A stretch of 64,000 nt of DNA from Glaciecola sp. XM2 (GCF_018595715.1 NZ_JAHEOJ010000014.1:310001-374000), one strand, 5' to 3'. Shown: positions 29,428 through 38,656, numbered from the stretch's first letter. Notes: generated by a model from the letters alone, not told the origin. Translations and numbers: made by a program.

Positions 29428-29898
29428 TTAGTCCTCTAATTGTGCTTGTAAGTAGTTTTCAAGACCCATTTGCTCAATCTGCAAATGCTGTGTTTCAAGC
29501 CAATCTAAATATTCTTCCTCATCATCGAGGATCTTCGAGAGCACATCGCGGCTGACATAGTCACGATGGCTTTCGCAAGTTGCGATAGCTTGTTTAAGTT
29601 GTGGTATTTGCGCGTGCTCGAAGGTCATATCGCATTTTAAGCACTCTGGTGTATCTTCACCGATGTAAAGCTTACCCAGTGCTTGCAAATTCGGTAGGCC
29701 TTCTAAAAAAAGAATGCGCTCGATGAGCTTGTCAGCTTGCTTCATGTCTAAAATAGACTTTTTGTAAGCTGCTGAGTTGAGTTTTTCCAATCCCCAGTTT
29801 TTATGCATCCGAGCGTGCAAAAAATACTGATTAATTGATGTTAACTCTACCGTTAGCATCTCATTTAAGGCTTTAATAACGGGTGCTTCGCCTTTCAT
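29428..29898 (-). CDS. bfr: Bacterioferritin, haem-binding subunit with defective ferroxidase site
   Basis: Second bacterioferritin, 156 residues. It keeps Met52 (DMKQA), the axial haem ligand, and E18, E94 and E127, but the ferroxidase ligands E51, H54 and H130 of E. coli Bfr are Asp, Gln and Tyr. It should therefore bind haem and help electron transfer for iron release rather than oxidise iron. Extra Cys (ECLKCDMTF, ATCES) are present. First gene of the pair; a Fur-like box lies about 110 bp upstream. Confidence 0.9.
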   Translation of the reverse strand: MKGEAPVIKALNEMLTVELTSINQYFLHARMHKNWGLEKLNSAAYKKSILDMKQADKLIERILFLEGLPNLQALGKLYIGEDTPECLKCDMTFEHAQIPQLKQAIATCESHRDYVSRDVLSKILDDEEEYLDWLETQHLQIEQMGLENYLQAQLED

Positions 29899-30010
29899 AA
29901 ATTTCCCCTGGGTAATTGCTTTTGTGTAAAAGCCATTGATTAGGGGTGAAGTCTAACAGTAAATTTTGGTTTATCAAAATATTTTCTATATTTTTCATAT
30001 AGTTAGTAAC

Positions 30011-30029
30011 TACAATCATTCTCATTTAC
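30011..30029 (-). promoter_or_regulatory. Fur-like box upstream of the bacterioferritin pair
   Basis: Read on the minus strand AAATGAGAATGATTGTA contains the GAGAATGATT core that is common in Fur sites (NATWAT-type hexamers). It sits in a 169-bp gap between the bacterioferritins and the Kef-type antiporter. Candidate only; no promoter was assigned. Confidence 0.5.
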
Positions 30030-30067
30030 GATTGCATTTACCTTCTGTTGACAAAGTAATATTCCAC

Positions 30068-31669
30068 TTAGCTTTGCGAGACTGCCGGTTGTGGCGTGAT
30101 TTGGCCTTCATCGAGTATGGCTAAGCTTTCCTCTGCGAAACCCAAACCTGCATCGGTAAAGAAGTTAAAGACCTGATCAACGCCCTTATCTAGTAGCGGT
30201 TGGACCTCGTCTTCATATCGCGCAATTGCGGCTATTTTACCGTTGTAATTGACCATCCTAAGCTGCTCAGTAACGTTTGCAGAGTCTTCGATGGAGGGCA
30301 GTGCAAGAAGTACAAGTTTAACGTCTTGAACATTCAAATTTTCCCACAAATCAATATTCTCTCCGTCTCCTACAATCGCATTGTGACCCGTTTGTCGAAG
30401 ATTGCGCACCTTGTCTTCATCTGCGTCCATGCCGCAAACCGCTGGCCCCACAACTTTTGTCAGAGCGGTAAATGCACCTTTACCGACACGGCCCATACCA
30501 ATAACCAGCACATCAACATCTTTAAAGCTTGGGTAGGCGTCTTCAGGCAAGGGCTTATGTTTTTGAAAAGAACGTAGTGAAAGTTTAAAGCGCTGATATT
30601 GTTCATGGGACTGCTTGTACAAAATACTGCTGATCACAAAAGAGAATGAGACGCTCATTGCAATAATGACTAACCATTCGTCGGTGATCATATTACTTGT
30701 CACTGCTACCGCGGCGACAATAAGACCAAACTCACTGTAATTAGACATAATTAAGGAGCTTAAATACGAGGTTCTTGCGCGCAGGCGTAGCTGTGTGAAT
30801 AGGGCAAAAAACAGCACAAACTTCACCGGTATCACTGCGGTTAGTAACAATGCAATTAAGGTCATCTCGAGGTTAGGCAGCGCAGTGAGCCCAATGGACA
30901 AGAAAAAGCCAATTAAGAAAAGGTCTTTAAAACTAAGTAAGGACTTCGCAAGCTCCGAAGATTTTGCATTCCCCGCAAGCAATACACCAATGATCAGTGC
31001 ACCGAGATCTCCCTTTACGCCTACCAATTCAAACAAATGATAGCCGCCTAACGCACAGACCAATCCACACAACGGCAGTAACTCGCCATGGCCGGCCTCT
31101 GCAACAAAGCGCTTTAAAAGCGGCGCTAGCGGAATCAATGCGAATAGTGCAAGAGCGTAGATGGACGGCACTTTTCCAGTTGCCAGCACCAAAAAGACGA
31201 CAGCAAATATGTCTTGCATAATAAGAATGCCGATTGCAACCTTGCCGTGGCGGGTGCGTGTTTCGCCGCTTTCCTCTAATATTTTTACCACGCAAACGGT
31301 TGAGCTAAAACTGAAGGCAAAGCCAATCAGGGCAAGCTGGAACATGCTCAGCTCAGCAAAATAGCTTAAGCCGGCCACTCCCATGATGAACATAAAAAGG
31401 GAGATAAACGAAATCCAGAGTGTGCTGTGAGCGATGCTAGCGAACCAGATTTCAGGTTTAATCAGGTCTTTAATGTTTAGCTTTAAGCCGATGGTAAACA
31501 ACATTACCGTGATACCTAAGTCGGCAATGGTTTGAAGCGTGGGATTTGATGAGAAACCCAGTGCGTTTAGGATGAACCCGGCAATAAGATAGCCAATTAA
31601 CGGAGGCAGGTTAACAAACTTACACGCAAAGCCACAGACAAAGGCGATAAGCAGCAGTATAAATTCCAT
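30068..31669 (-). CDS. Kef/YbaL-type cation:proton antiporter with RCK/TrkA domain
   Basis: CPA2-family monovalent cation/proton antiporter. The 533-residue protein has about twelve hydrophobic segments (residues 1-370), beginning with a family-like PPLIGYLIAGFIL, then a cytoplasmic Rossmann TrkA-N domain with VLVIGMGRVGKGAF near residue 390 and Asp in CGMDADEDK. Glutathione-gated KefB/C have a quinone-reductase partner and a longer C-terminus; neither is seen here, so YbaL- or other CPA2-type is as likely. Its start codon lies 13 bp from a strong inverted repeat. Confidence 0.88.
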   Translation of the reverse strand: MEFILLLIAFVCGFACKFVNLPPLIGYLIAGFILNALGFSSNPTLQTIADLGITVMLFTIGLKLNIKDLIKPEIWFASIAHSTLWISFISLFMFIMGVAGLSYFAELSMFQLALIGFAFSFSSTVCVVKILEESGETRTRHGKVAIGILIMQDIFAVVFLVLATGKVPSIYALALFALIPLAPLLKRFVAEAGHGELLPLCGLVCALGGYHLFELVGVKGDLGALIIGVLLAGNAKSSELAKSLLSFKDLFLIGFFLSIGLTALPNLEMTLIALLLTAVIPVKFVLFFALFTQLRLRARTSYLSSLIMSNYSEFGLIVAAVAVTSNMITDEWLVIIAMSVSFSFVISSILYKQSHEQYQRFKLSLRSFQKHKPLPEDAYPSFKDVDVLVIGMGRVGKGAFTALTKVVGPAVCGMDADEDKVRNLRQTGHNAIVGDGENIDLWENLNVQDVKLVLLALPSIEDSANVTEQLRMVNYNGKIAAIARYEDEVQPLLDKGVDQVFNFFTDAGLGFAEESLAILDEGQITPQPAVSQS

Positions 31670-31681
31670 TGAGTCTCAGAG

Positions 31682-31709
31682 GGTTAAGGTAGCAATTGAT
31701 ACCTTAACC
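31682..31709. repeat. Inverted repeat in the leader of the Kef-type gene
   Basis: Ten-base perfect arms GGTTAAGGTA / TACCTTAACC around an eight-base loop, 13 bp before the antiporter start codon and 29 bp after the stop of a small upstream ORF. No T-run follows on the minus strand, so it may be an operator or an RNA structure at the ribosome-binding region rather than a terminator. Confidence 0.6.
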
Positions 31710-31738
31710 ATAGCGTATTTTAAAACACTATGGCAATC

Positions 31739-31939
31739 CTATTGCGCAAGAAACTGTCTATCTTGTTCGCTCAAAGAGTCTTGATATATATAAATAAAAC
31801 TGGCGACGTAATGTTGCGGGACATGTTCAACGCGTTCTAGTGAACGCAAGGTGTCGAGTTTGCAGTTCAGCTTAGTCGCAATGCAGCTCAGGGGAATGCC
31901 TCGTTTAGCGAGAAACCGTATAAATGCTTTTCCTGTCAT
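31739..31939 (-). CDS. Small putative DNA-binding (helix-turn-helix-like) protein
   Basis: Short ORF of 66 codons with weak ribosome-binding site. The product is basic in its first half and has a helix-turn-helix-like pattern (IPLSCIATKLNCKLDTLRSLERV), given here as IPLSCIATKLNCKLD followed by TLRSLERV. No family recognised. Support is its regular codon use, the surrounding gaps and the absence of a better gene on the other strand; it could still be chance. Confidence 0.45.
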   Translation of the reverse strand: MTGKAFIRFLAKRGIPLSCIATKLNCKLDTLRSLERVEHVPQHYVASFIYIYQDSLSEQDRQFLAQ

Positions 31940-32033
31940 GACTATTGCTCAATGCCACCTATCAGTTGCCTTCACATTAACAAAGCAACTGACAACCGCG
32001 CAGATAATAGTTCATACCCATGTATAAGTTATT

Positions 32034-32951
32034 CTAGCGACAAAACTCTTTGCATTCGAGATACGTGCGTTTGGGGCACTCCACCATTGGCATATGTCCA
32101 ATTTCTTCATAAATGCTCAATTTTGCCTGAGTCATCTCTTGCCACATCTTGGCATCTGAAACAGGCAACAGACCATCTTTATCGCCCCATATGATTAATA
32201 GCTTGCTTGGGTCGACGCTTTGCTGGTCACTAAAGAATTCGTCAACGTTAAAAAAGTCATGAAACATATGCTTTAGTTCATCATAGCGTCCTAGATAATG
32301 CTGTTCCCCGACATAACGCAATACGCTGGGGGGCACGAAGGGCGCTTTTGCCATGCTTCGCATGTAAAAGCTCAAAAAATGCTCAAAGGTTTTGTGCATA
32401 AAAGGATTCGCCTGGGCTTCACTCATGCTCATAGCGTATTCAGATTTAGCCCCGGCAGGGTCAAGTAGCACGGCTTTATTGATACGTTGCTTGTCTTGCA
32501 GTAATAGCAGCATCGCAATCATGCCGCCCATCGAATTACCGATCACGCTATACCTTTGTACGTTAAGTTGCTGCACAAGGGTGATAAGTGCTTTCGTTTG
32601 AGTAAACGTTGAATAAGACTCGCTAGACGAGTAGGGCGTATCACCGTGCCCAAGCATGTCGGGAATCACCAGGTTGTAATCGTTGGTCGCATATTTGGCA
32701 AATCGATGCCATATGGTTTTGTCTGCACTAAAACCATGGAGCAATAGCAACGTTTGTCTGCCCTCAACAAACTCGTTCTGGTAAAAGTACATCTTCGTGC
32801 CGTTGACATCGGTTGAACGGATTTCTAGCTTTGCTTGTTTGCGCTCAAAATTCATGGCCGCGTGATAAATTCGCGCGCCAACGCGCTGTGATTTGCTGAT
32901 AAATAGTAGGTACAACAAAATGGCTACTGCTATGCATATCGCTATGACCAT
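32034..32951 (-). CDS. Membrane-anchored alpha/beta hydrolase
   Basis: Alpha/beta-fold hydrolase, lipase/esterase-like, substrate unknown. I start it at the ATG at 32951 (MVIAICIA), preceded by GAGAGAGG. The 305-residue protein has an N-terminal hydrophobic anchor (residues 2-19), the oxyanion HGFSADKT, nucleophile Ser in VIGNSMGGM, the Asp of LLIIWGDKDGLLP and the catalytic His in EEIGHMPMVE. It is followed downstream (in position, upstream in transcription) by a flavin monooxygenase on the same strand, 71 bp away. Confidence 0.87.
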   Translation of the reverse strand: MVIAICIAVAILLYLLFISKSQRVGARIYHAAMNFERKQAKLEIRSTDVNGTKMYFYQNEFVEGRQTLLLLHGFSADKTIWHRFAKYATNDYNLVIPDMLGHGDTPYSSSESYSTFTQTKALITLVQQLNVQRYSVIGNSMGGMIAMLLLLQDKQRINKAVLLDPAGAKSEYAMSMSEAQANPFMHKTFEHFLSFYMRSMAKAPFVPPSVLRYVGEQHYLGRYDELKHMFHDFFNVDEFFSDQQSVDPSKLLIIWGDKDGLLPVSDAKMWQEMTQAKLSIYEEIGHMPMVECPKRTYLECKEFCR

Positions 32952-33022
32952 TACATCCTCTCTCAATATTACTAAACGCGCCTATTGCAGCGGTTAGCGT
33001 GTTGTGAATCTATACAGGTTCG

Positions 33023-34468
33023 TTATGAAATTAGGTGAGCATCTTGTTTAAAGTTGCGACACTTATGACGAAACACAAATGTAAAGCCAGGAAACATCGC
33101 AATGACTTTGCCCGACTTATTTTGATACCAAGATTGACAACCACCATAATGCCATACAGTGCGCTCCATTTCTTTGTGTATCATTTGCGTATACTGTTCT
33201 TCAGCGTATTCGGTTGGCTCGATGCTGTTTACGCCAGGGGTTTGGAGCTTTTCAACACATTGCATAATGTAGCGCATCTGCGATTCAATAACGTAAATCG
33301 CGCTTGTGTGCCCTATGCCCGTGTTTGGCCCGGTAACGACAAAAAAGTTGGGGAAGTTAGGCACGCTTGTCCCTAAATAAGCCCGCGGATACTCACTCCA
33401 TTGGTCAGCAAGCGCAATATTGTGTCTCCCTCTCACCTCATACGAAATCAGGCTGTCGGCTGCATCGTATCCGGTTGCATATACAATCACATCGACATCA
33501 AGAGATTCATCTTTAGAGGTCACAATACCGGTTTTTGTGATGCGCTTGATACCAGACGATTTATCATGAAAACTGACGTTGTCTTTCTGTAGTGCAGGAA
33601 AATACGTATTGGATATTAAAATACGCTTACACCCAATGACAAAGTCTGGAGTGAGTGTTTTTCGAAACGCCTCATCTGGCACCTGTTTCTTTAACAAGCG
33701 GTTCGCTGGGCCTTGACCCACAACGGTCAGTAAAAACTTAGAGTATTTAAATGCCAGTACGCGCACTTCATAGTGAACGTAAATCGCGCGTTTTATTAGC
33801 CCATACAGCCATTTAACCGACAACAGTTTCTGTATCCACTTTGGAAACTTAGGGTCGAAGCGCGGGATGACCCAGTGCGGAGTGCGTTGAAAAACGTGCA
33901 ATTTTTTAACTTTTTCGACAATGGCCGGAATGATTTGTATGGCGCTGGCACCTGAACCAATAATGGCAACTTTCTTGTCTTGTAAATCAAGATTATCAGG
34001 CCAATCGTTGCAATGAAAACTTTGACCTTCAAAGTCGTCTTTACCCTCAAACTCGGGCACTACAGGGGTGCTCAGCGGACCGGTGGCATTAATCACAGTG
34101 CGAGCTTGGAGCACTTGACCGTCTTTAAGGGTCAATTGCCAATGATCGTCCATCCATTTAGCCTGTTTGACCTCAGCGTTTAGCTTTATTTTTTCATTAA
34201 GTTGGTGTTTTTCTACTAGATGCGCGGTGTAGGCTTCGAGCTCGTTTCGTTTAGCAAACAAGCGCGTCCATGGGTAGGGTTCACCCTCAACACTATAAAG
34301 GGGTGAGGGAACATCAACTGCTGCACCTGGGTAACGGTTTTGCATCCACGTGCCGCCAAAAAAAGAACGGCGCTCCAGCATGATAAAATCGTGTATGCCA
34401 CGTTGATTGAGTTTAATTGCCGCACTTATGCCGCCAAATCCTGTGCCTATTATTATTATATTATGCAT
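33023..34468 (-). CDS. Flavin-containing monooxygenase, Baeyer-Villiger type
   Basis: FAD/NADPH-dependent oxygenase turning ketones into esters or oxidising heteroatoms. The 481-residue protein has an N-terminal Rossmann motif GTGFGG (residues 8-13), the GGTWMQNRYPGAAVDVPS stretch, the Baeyer-Villiger fingerprint F-x-G-x-x-F-H-x-x-x-W-P (FEGQSFHCNDWP, about residue 150) and a second Rossmann GSGASAIQI. The alpha/beta hydrolase next to it could hydrolyse the ester product; this pairing is common for such enzymes but inferred here. Substrate unknown. Confidence 0.88.
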   Translation of the reverse strand: MHNIIIIGTGFGGISAAIKLNQRGIHDFIMLERRSFFGGTWMQNRYPGAAVDVPSPLYSVEGEPYPWTRLFAKRNELEAYTAHLVEKHQLNEKIKLNAEVKQAKWMDDHWQLTLKDGQVLQARTVINATGPLSTPVVPEFEGKDDFEGQSFHCNDWPDNLDLQDKKVAIIGSGASAIQIIPAIVEKVKKLHVFQRTPHWVIPRFDPKFPKWIQKLLSVKWLYGLIKRAIYVHYEVRVLAFKYSKFLLTVVGQGPANRLLKKQVPDEAFRKTLTPDFVIGCKRILISNTYFPALQKDNVSFHDKSSGIKRITKTGIVTSKDESLDVDVIVYATGYDAADSLISYEVRGRHNIALADQWSEYPRAYLGTSVPNFPNFFVVTGPNTGIGHTSAIYVIESQMRYIMQCVEKLQTPGVNSIEPTEYAEEQYTQMIHKEMERTVWHYGGCQSWYQNKSGKVIAMFPGFTFVFRHKCRNFKQDAHLIS

Positions 34469-34659
34469 GCTTACTTCACTGTTATTACATTACAACCTGT
34501 ATACGCTACATTTTCTATGATGTATTTTTACGGGTATCACAAATTAAATCTCAGTCTCTAATATACCGATAACGGGCGATGGTGAACATATAAAGTTAAC
34601 AGATAGTTAAAAAACGCCGCCTTGTGAAGTTAAATGTGTATATCAAATCCACCATACGC
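34469..34659. other. Intergenic stretch between the monooxygenase and the rhlE leader
   Basis: AT-rich, no convincing ORF or RNA. It should hold the divergent promoters of the monooxygenase (minus) and of rhlE (plus); I could not fix a -35 for either. Confidence 0.5.
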
Positions 34660-34699
34660 TATAATAACACCCCTGCGCGTTTGTCATTATGAAAACGCG
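34660..34699 (+). promoter_or_regulatory. Probable -10 element and 5' hairpin of the rhlE leader
   Basis: TATAAT at 34660-34665 is a consensus -10 (no good -35). A hairpin with arms CGCGTTT / AAACGCG (34676-34682 and 34693-34699) would form within the first bases of the transcript. This leaves a leader of about 245 bases before rhlE, similar in size to cold-shock helicase and csp leaders. Confidence 0.5.
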
Positions 34700-34787
34700 G
34701 TGCAGCGCATTCAATGAAAGCCTGCACACATCGCCCGATGCAATTTATCGCAAGCTTTCTACTCATGACTACCCAATAGGATAATTA

Positions 34788-34919
34788 ATGGCAATAGCCT
34801 CTACTTTCGTTTGTGCGCAGATGCGTGCAGGCAACATTCTGTATACACCCATTGTAAATAACCATTTTCATCATCGATACGCTACACAACAGCGTCTATG
34901 CACAGGAGCATTCGCATGA
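34788..34919 (+). CDS. Leader ORF of 43 codons overlapping rhlE (ATGA)
   Basis: ATG at 34788 with TAGGA six bases upstream, ending in TGA at 34917-34919; the rhlE ATG at 34916 shares the ATGA. The peptide begins [15 protein letters not shown], is not hydrophobic, is slightly His/Arg-rich at its end, and resembles nothing I know. The start, ribosome-binding site and exact overlap suggest a translated leader that couples to rhlE, but 43 codons can arise by chance. The rhlE AGGAG is inside this ORF, so rhlE could also be read independently. Confidence 0.5.
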   Translation: MAIASTFVCAQMRAGNILYTPIVNNHFHHRYATQQRLCTGAFA

Positions 34920-36127
34920 CAGATACCTTTGCAGCGCTAGGTTTATCAAAGCCTTTATTAGATGCCGTTAAAGACCAAGGCTATACAACGCCGTCGCCCA
35001 TTCAGCAGCAAGCCATTGGTGCAGTATTAAGTGGCAAAGACGTTATGGCTGCCGCCCAGACCGGGACCGGTAAAACCGGTGCATTTGCATTGCCTATTAT
35101 CGAAATGCTGAGTAAAGCGAATCAACGTCCAAAATCTAATCATATAAGAGCCCTTATTCTTACACCTACCCGTGAACTAGCGGCTCAGGTTTGGGATAGC
35201 GTGTCTGCGTGCCATAAGTACACGCAACTGCATTCAACGGTCGCGTTCGGCGGTGTGTCAATTAACCCGCAAATGAAGCACCTTAGAAAAGGCTGCGATA
35301 TTTTGGTGGCTACACCAGGTCGTTTACTTGATTTGTATTCACAAAATGCTCTTAAATTCGAGCAAGTAGAAATGCTTGTGCTTGATGAAGCTGATCGCAT
35401 GCTAGACATGGGCTTTATTCACGACATCAAACGTATCATTAAGTTGCTGCCCAAAAAGCGTCAGAATTTACTCTTTTCTGCGACCTTTTCAGACGACATC
35501 CGCGCACTTTCAAAGCAGTTTATTCATCAAGCGGTGGAGATATCGGTAACACCTAAAAATACCGCCGCAACTACCGTAGAGCAAGCCATTGTACATGTTG
35601 AAAAGTCGAGTAAAACAGCGCTTTTAGCGAAGCTAATTAAAGATAACGATTGGCAGCAGGTGTTGGTGTTTTCACGGACTAAACATGGTGCTAATCGCAT
35701 TGCCAAGCAGCTTACGGCTAAAGGCCTAACGGCATCTGCGATTCATGGAAACAAGAGTCAGGGCGCAAGAACCAAAGCGTTGGCAGATTTTAAACAAGGT
35801 AAACTCAGAGTGCTTGTTGCCACCGATATTGCAGCGCGCGGTATTGATATTGACCTTCTGCCAAACGTGATCAACTACGACTTACCCCACGTGCCCGAAG
35901 ATTATGTTCACCGCATTGGCAGAACAGGCAGGGCGGGTGCTACTGGGCATGCGGTATCTTTTGTGACGCCAGACGATTCTAAACAGTTAAAAGCGATCCA
36001 AAATTTGATTGCCCAGCATATAAATGTGTTAGAGGTGCCGGGTATGTCAATTAAACCAATGGCAAATGCTCCTATAAAGGCACCAAAGCCGAAAAGACCA
36101 AAGAAGCCTAAAACAACGACAGCATAA
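34916..36127 (+). CDS. rhlE: DEAD-box RNA helicase RhlE-type
   Basis: ATP-dependent RNA helicase for ribosome assembly or mRNA turnover, often cold-inducible. I use the ATG at 34916 ([10 protein letters not shown]), with AGGAG seven bases before it; an in-frame ATG six codons upstream has none. In the 403-residue protein the Q motif [10 protein letters not shown], Walker [15 protein letters not shown] box [16 protein letters not shown] and HRIGRTGR motifs are all present. The basic, Pro/Lys-rich tail ([13 protein letters not shown]) is typical of RhlE. Leader structure and overlapping ORF are described separately. Confidence 0.95.
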   Translation: MTDTFAALGLSKPLLDAVKDQGYTTPSPIQQQAIGAVLSGKDVMAAAQTGTGKTGAFALPIIEMLSKANQRPKSNHIRALILTPTRELAAQVWDSVSACHKYTQLHSTVAFGGVSINPQMKHLRKGCDILVATPGRLLDLYSQNALKFEQVEMLVLDEADRMLDMGFIHDIKRIIKLLPKKRQNLLFSATFSDDIRALSKQFIHQAVEISVTPKNTAATTVEQAIVHVEKSSKTALLAKLIKDNDWQQVLVFSRTKHGANRIAKQLTAKGLTASAIHGNKSQGARTKALADFKQGKLRVLVATDIAARGIDIDLLPNVINYDLPHVPEDYVHRIGRTGRAGATGHAVSFVTPDDSKQLKAIQNLIAQHINVLEVPGMSIKPMANAPIKAPKPKRPKKPKTTTA

Positions 36128-36152
36128 TTGCTCTGGTGTTTTACTGGGCAAG

Positions 36153-36171
36153 GCGAGCTCTTAGAGCTCGC
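36153..36171. repeat. Small perfect hairpin after rhlE
   Basis: GCGAGCTC TTA GAGCTCGC, eight-base stem and three-base loop, 26 bp after the rhlE stop and 17 bp before the convergent DUF418 stop. No T-run on either side, so only a weak candidate for a shared 3' structure. Confidence 0.5.
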
Positions 36172-36187
36172 AAATCCTCAAGTTAAG

Positions 36188-37342
36188 TTACTCGCCAGTC
36201 TCTGCTAATTTCTGCTGCTTTTTATACGCACTTCGTAGATAATTTTTACGCCAGAGCTTCTCAAGTGGGCCTTGCTCAAAATGCTTAACGTACCAGTTTG
36301 CAAAAACGATTTGTATCAGGGTGAATACAATTGATATCAAAAAGTATTCTGACAACGTTGCTGTGGCATTAAACTCAGGAATGACCCATCTAAGCAAAAT
36401 GCCCAACACTACCGACTGCGAAATATACAATGTAAACGCTATTTTACCTGGCGCGACGAACCAATTGAGCAGGCTACCAGATGATTGACAAGCCTTAACA
36501 ATAAAGTGTGCATATACCAAAGCCATGAAGATAGCCGAGACCGATGCTATTAGTGGGATCGCCGCGAAAGGCATGTCGTTATCCAAAAGCTGTGGGAGTA
36601 GGCACAATGCACTCGTTACAATGGCCGCTATCACAATCTTTTTCAGAGTGGATGGCTCAAAACCGCTTACAAAAAAGCCGGTACGATACAAATACACACC
36701 AAGATACATAAGCCCAAGTACTTGCCACAATATAGCAAGGGGAGAAGTGACAATGACGATTAACCCAAAGGCCGCTTGAGTAATCACTTGATATATGTAA
36801 TTGCCATACCATTCTTTATTCATCTCAATGAATACTTCAGAGCCTCTTATGGGTTGCTGATCGAGGGGCATAAAAGCGATCGTAAGGCCGGCATACACTA
36901 AGCAAAGTATCGAACCTATAATTAACAGTTTCTTCGCTTTTTTAAATAGCGCTTCGTTAGAAAGCTCAAGCCCCTTGATTAACAGCAATGCACTGATGCT
37001 ATAAAGCATCAATATATCGCCACCAAAAATAAATACACAATGAATCGCCCCAAACAACAGTAGCCAGCGCAATCTTGTTTTCAGAAAGATGGTCGTGTTT
37101 AGATGTTTCTTTTGAAGGGATGCAAATTGAATAGCCACACCCGCACCAAACAAGATAGAAAACAGCGTTCTAAAACGCCCATCAAAAAAGATAGTATTAA
37201 AGGCGCTCATAACGGTATCGCTGAGCAATCGAGGGTCAAAGGGAGCATAGCCCATCATGATGTGAGCATGAAAGGGGATGTTCATGAATAAAATCCCCAA
37301 TATTGCAATCCCTCGCATTGCATCTAATGATGTAATTCGCAT
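36188..37342 (-). CDS. DUF418 family membrane protein
   Basis: Polytopic membrane protein of the DUF418 family (related to YeiB of E. coli; acyltransferase-like membrane core). Start at the ATG at 37342 (MRITSLDAMRGIAILGIL), about 15 codons inside the open frame, with GGGAA upstream. The 384-residue protein has about ten hydrophobic segments, the N-terminal RGIAILGILFMN, FSILFGAG and the C-terminal block GKIAFTLYISQSV plus FANWYVKHFEQGPLEKLWR. Function unknown. Confidence 0.85.
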   Translation of the reverse strand: MRITSLDAMRGIAILGILFMNIPFHAHIMMGYAPFDPRLLSDTVMSAFNTIFFDGRFRTLFSILFGAGVAIQFASLQKKHLNTTIFLKTRLRWLLLFGAIHCVFIFGGDILMLYSISALLLIKGLELSNEALFKKAKKLLIIGSILCLVYAGLTIAFMPLDQQPIRGSEVFIEMNKEWYGNYIYQVITQAAFGLIVIVTSPLAILWQVLGLMYLGVYLYRTGFFVSGFEPSTLKKIVIAAIVTSALCLLPQLLDNDMPFAAIPLIASVSAIFMALVYAHFIVKACQSSGSLLNWFVAPGKIAFTLYISQSVVLGILLRWVIPEFNATATLSEYFLISIVFTLIQIVFANWYVKHFEQGPLEKLWRKNYLRSAYKKQQKLAETGE

Positions 37343-37438
37343 AGTTTGATTCCCTTGTTTATGCGTTGTAAAACTTGAGTTTATCAAAATTAAGGTGGAA
37401 CGAAACCTCTGTCATATATGTTTTTTACATTGCATGAC

Positions 37439-38407
37439 CTATAAGCTTAGTAACGCCTTTGAGGTCTGCTCTTCGCTATATACCGATAATTTGTGGTGCC
37501 CAGGTGACCACCCCACCAAAAAGCGTTCAAAGTCAGCCCATGCGAACTTCTCTAAGTCTCGCCATTCTCGTTCAAGCAAGTGTTTTTGTGAATCGCTTAA
37601 TTTGCTGCCAATAGCGTGATGTAAGGCAGTAAAGTATGCGTGTATCATGTCATCTGAATGGGCGAATAGTTCGTTGTCTGAAAAACAGCTTCCTAATAGG
37701 TATACAACGTCTTTTATGCCGCAACCTTTGCCGGTGTATTGAAAATCTACCGCTGCCACATGGTCATTATTTTGAGAAAAACAAAAGTTAGCTAATTTAG
37801 CATCCCCATGAAGTAGGGTTTGAAATGCTGCATTATTTAGGCGAGCGTCTAATAAAGGGGCTGACTGTTTTAGTTCTGATTCCGGCATTTGCTGCCATTC
37901 ATCCTGACGAGTAGCAAAGTGCCAATAAGTACCGATGGGCCACAAAGTACTGATATCTTTGTTGATAAATGCAGCATGAAAGTGCGCAAGCCAAACAATA
38001 CATTGGCTTGTTGTGGCAACGTTGGCTTTGCTGTTTCTAAGGTCAAACCCCGAGGCATCGAGGTCTTCCATGATAATCCAAATACTATCAGCACTTGCTT
38101 GTGTGCTTACCAGTGAAGGCACGCGACAATCAGCGGTGGTTGCTTGCGCATATGATTGGTAGAAGGTTTGTTCATTGTAGTAAGAAGACACTTTGCGCTG
38201 ATGCGACGCTTGTGTATTCCAGCCTCTAGGGTGCTCATCAACCGCTTTGAGATTTATGTGTTTGGCTATACACGTAGTGCCCTTCATCGGTAACGCGTAA
38301 CGCGCTATTTCACCGTAACCACTCCACAAACTCTGCACGCAAGCAACTTTATGAGCACTCGGCTCATCGTAAATATTTTGAATGGCCCGAAGCAATTCAT
38401 CTGCCAT
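37439..38407 (-). CDS. Phosphotransferase/small-molecule kinase (APH/EcKinase-like)
   Basis: Protein-kinase-like fold enzyme, aminoglycoside-phosphotransferase/choline-kinase or ecdysteroid-kinase-like. The ATG at 38407 (MADELLRAIQ) is preferred to a GTG 12 codons upstream, though neither has a clear ribosome-binding site. Of about 322 residues, the ATP-site Lys/Glu region is not obvious, but the catalytic loop LLHGDAKLANF (the usual HGDxxxxN) and the metal-binding VAAVDFQYTGKGCGIKDV (VDFQ-G) are clear. The substrate cannot be told; resistance is not implied. Confidence 0.8.
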   Translation of the reverse strand: MADELLRAIQNIYDEPSAHKVACVQSLWSGYGEIARYALPMKGTTCIAKHINLKAVDEHPRGWNTQASHQRKVSSYYNEQTFYQSYAQATTADCRVPSLVSTQASADSIWIIMEDLDASGFDLRNSKANVATTSQCIVWLAHFHAAFINKDISTLWPIGTYWHFATRQDEWQQMPESELKQSAPLLDARLNNAAFQTLLHGDAKLANFCFSQNNDHVAAVDFQYTGKGCGIKDVVYLLGSCFSDNELFAHSDDMIHAYFTALHHAIGSKLSDSQKHLLEREWRDLEKFAWADFERFLVGWSPGHHKLSVYSEEQTSKALLSL

Positions 38408-38656
38408 AAAAATTATTGGCCCAATAACAACAATACAATCCACTAAGAATTACGCAGTATTGATAAAAATACCAGTGGCGTTTAAAAAATGCACACTAAC
38501 AAACTATCGTAGCTTGTTAACATGCTCGAGCATCTAACGATCATCGATTTTTGTTACCTACGATTGTTACCTACGAATTATAGTAGTGCTTGCCCCCGCG
38601 CAATCAATTGCATACTATGAATGTGATCCGAAACAGCTAACAACAAGGAGTAGTAA

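Noticed and set aside
30068-31669. KefB/KefC glutathione-gated potassium efflux system
   Set aside because: No KefF/KefG-type partner gene and no clear glutathione-binding region; kept as a general CPA2/RCK antiporter.
37439-38407. Antibiotic-resistance aminoglycoside phosphotransferase
   Set aside because: The HGDxxxxN loop is shared by many small-molecule kinases; nothing else points to drugs.
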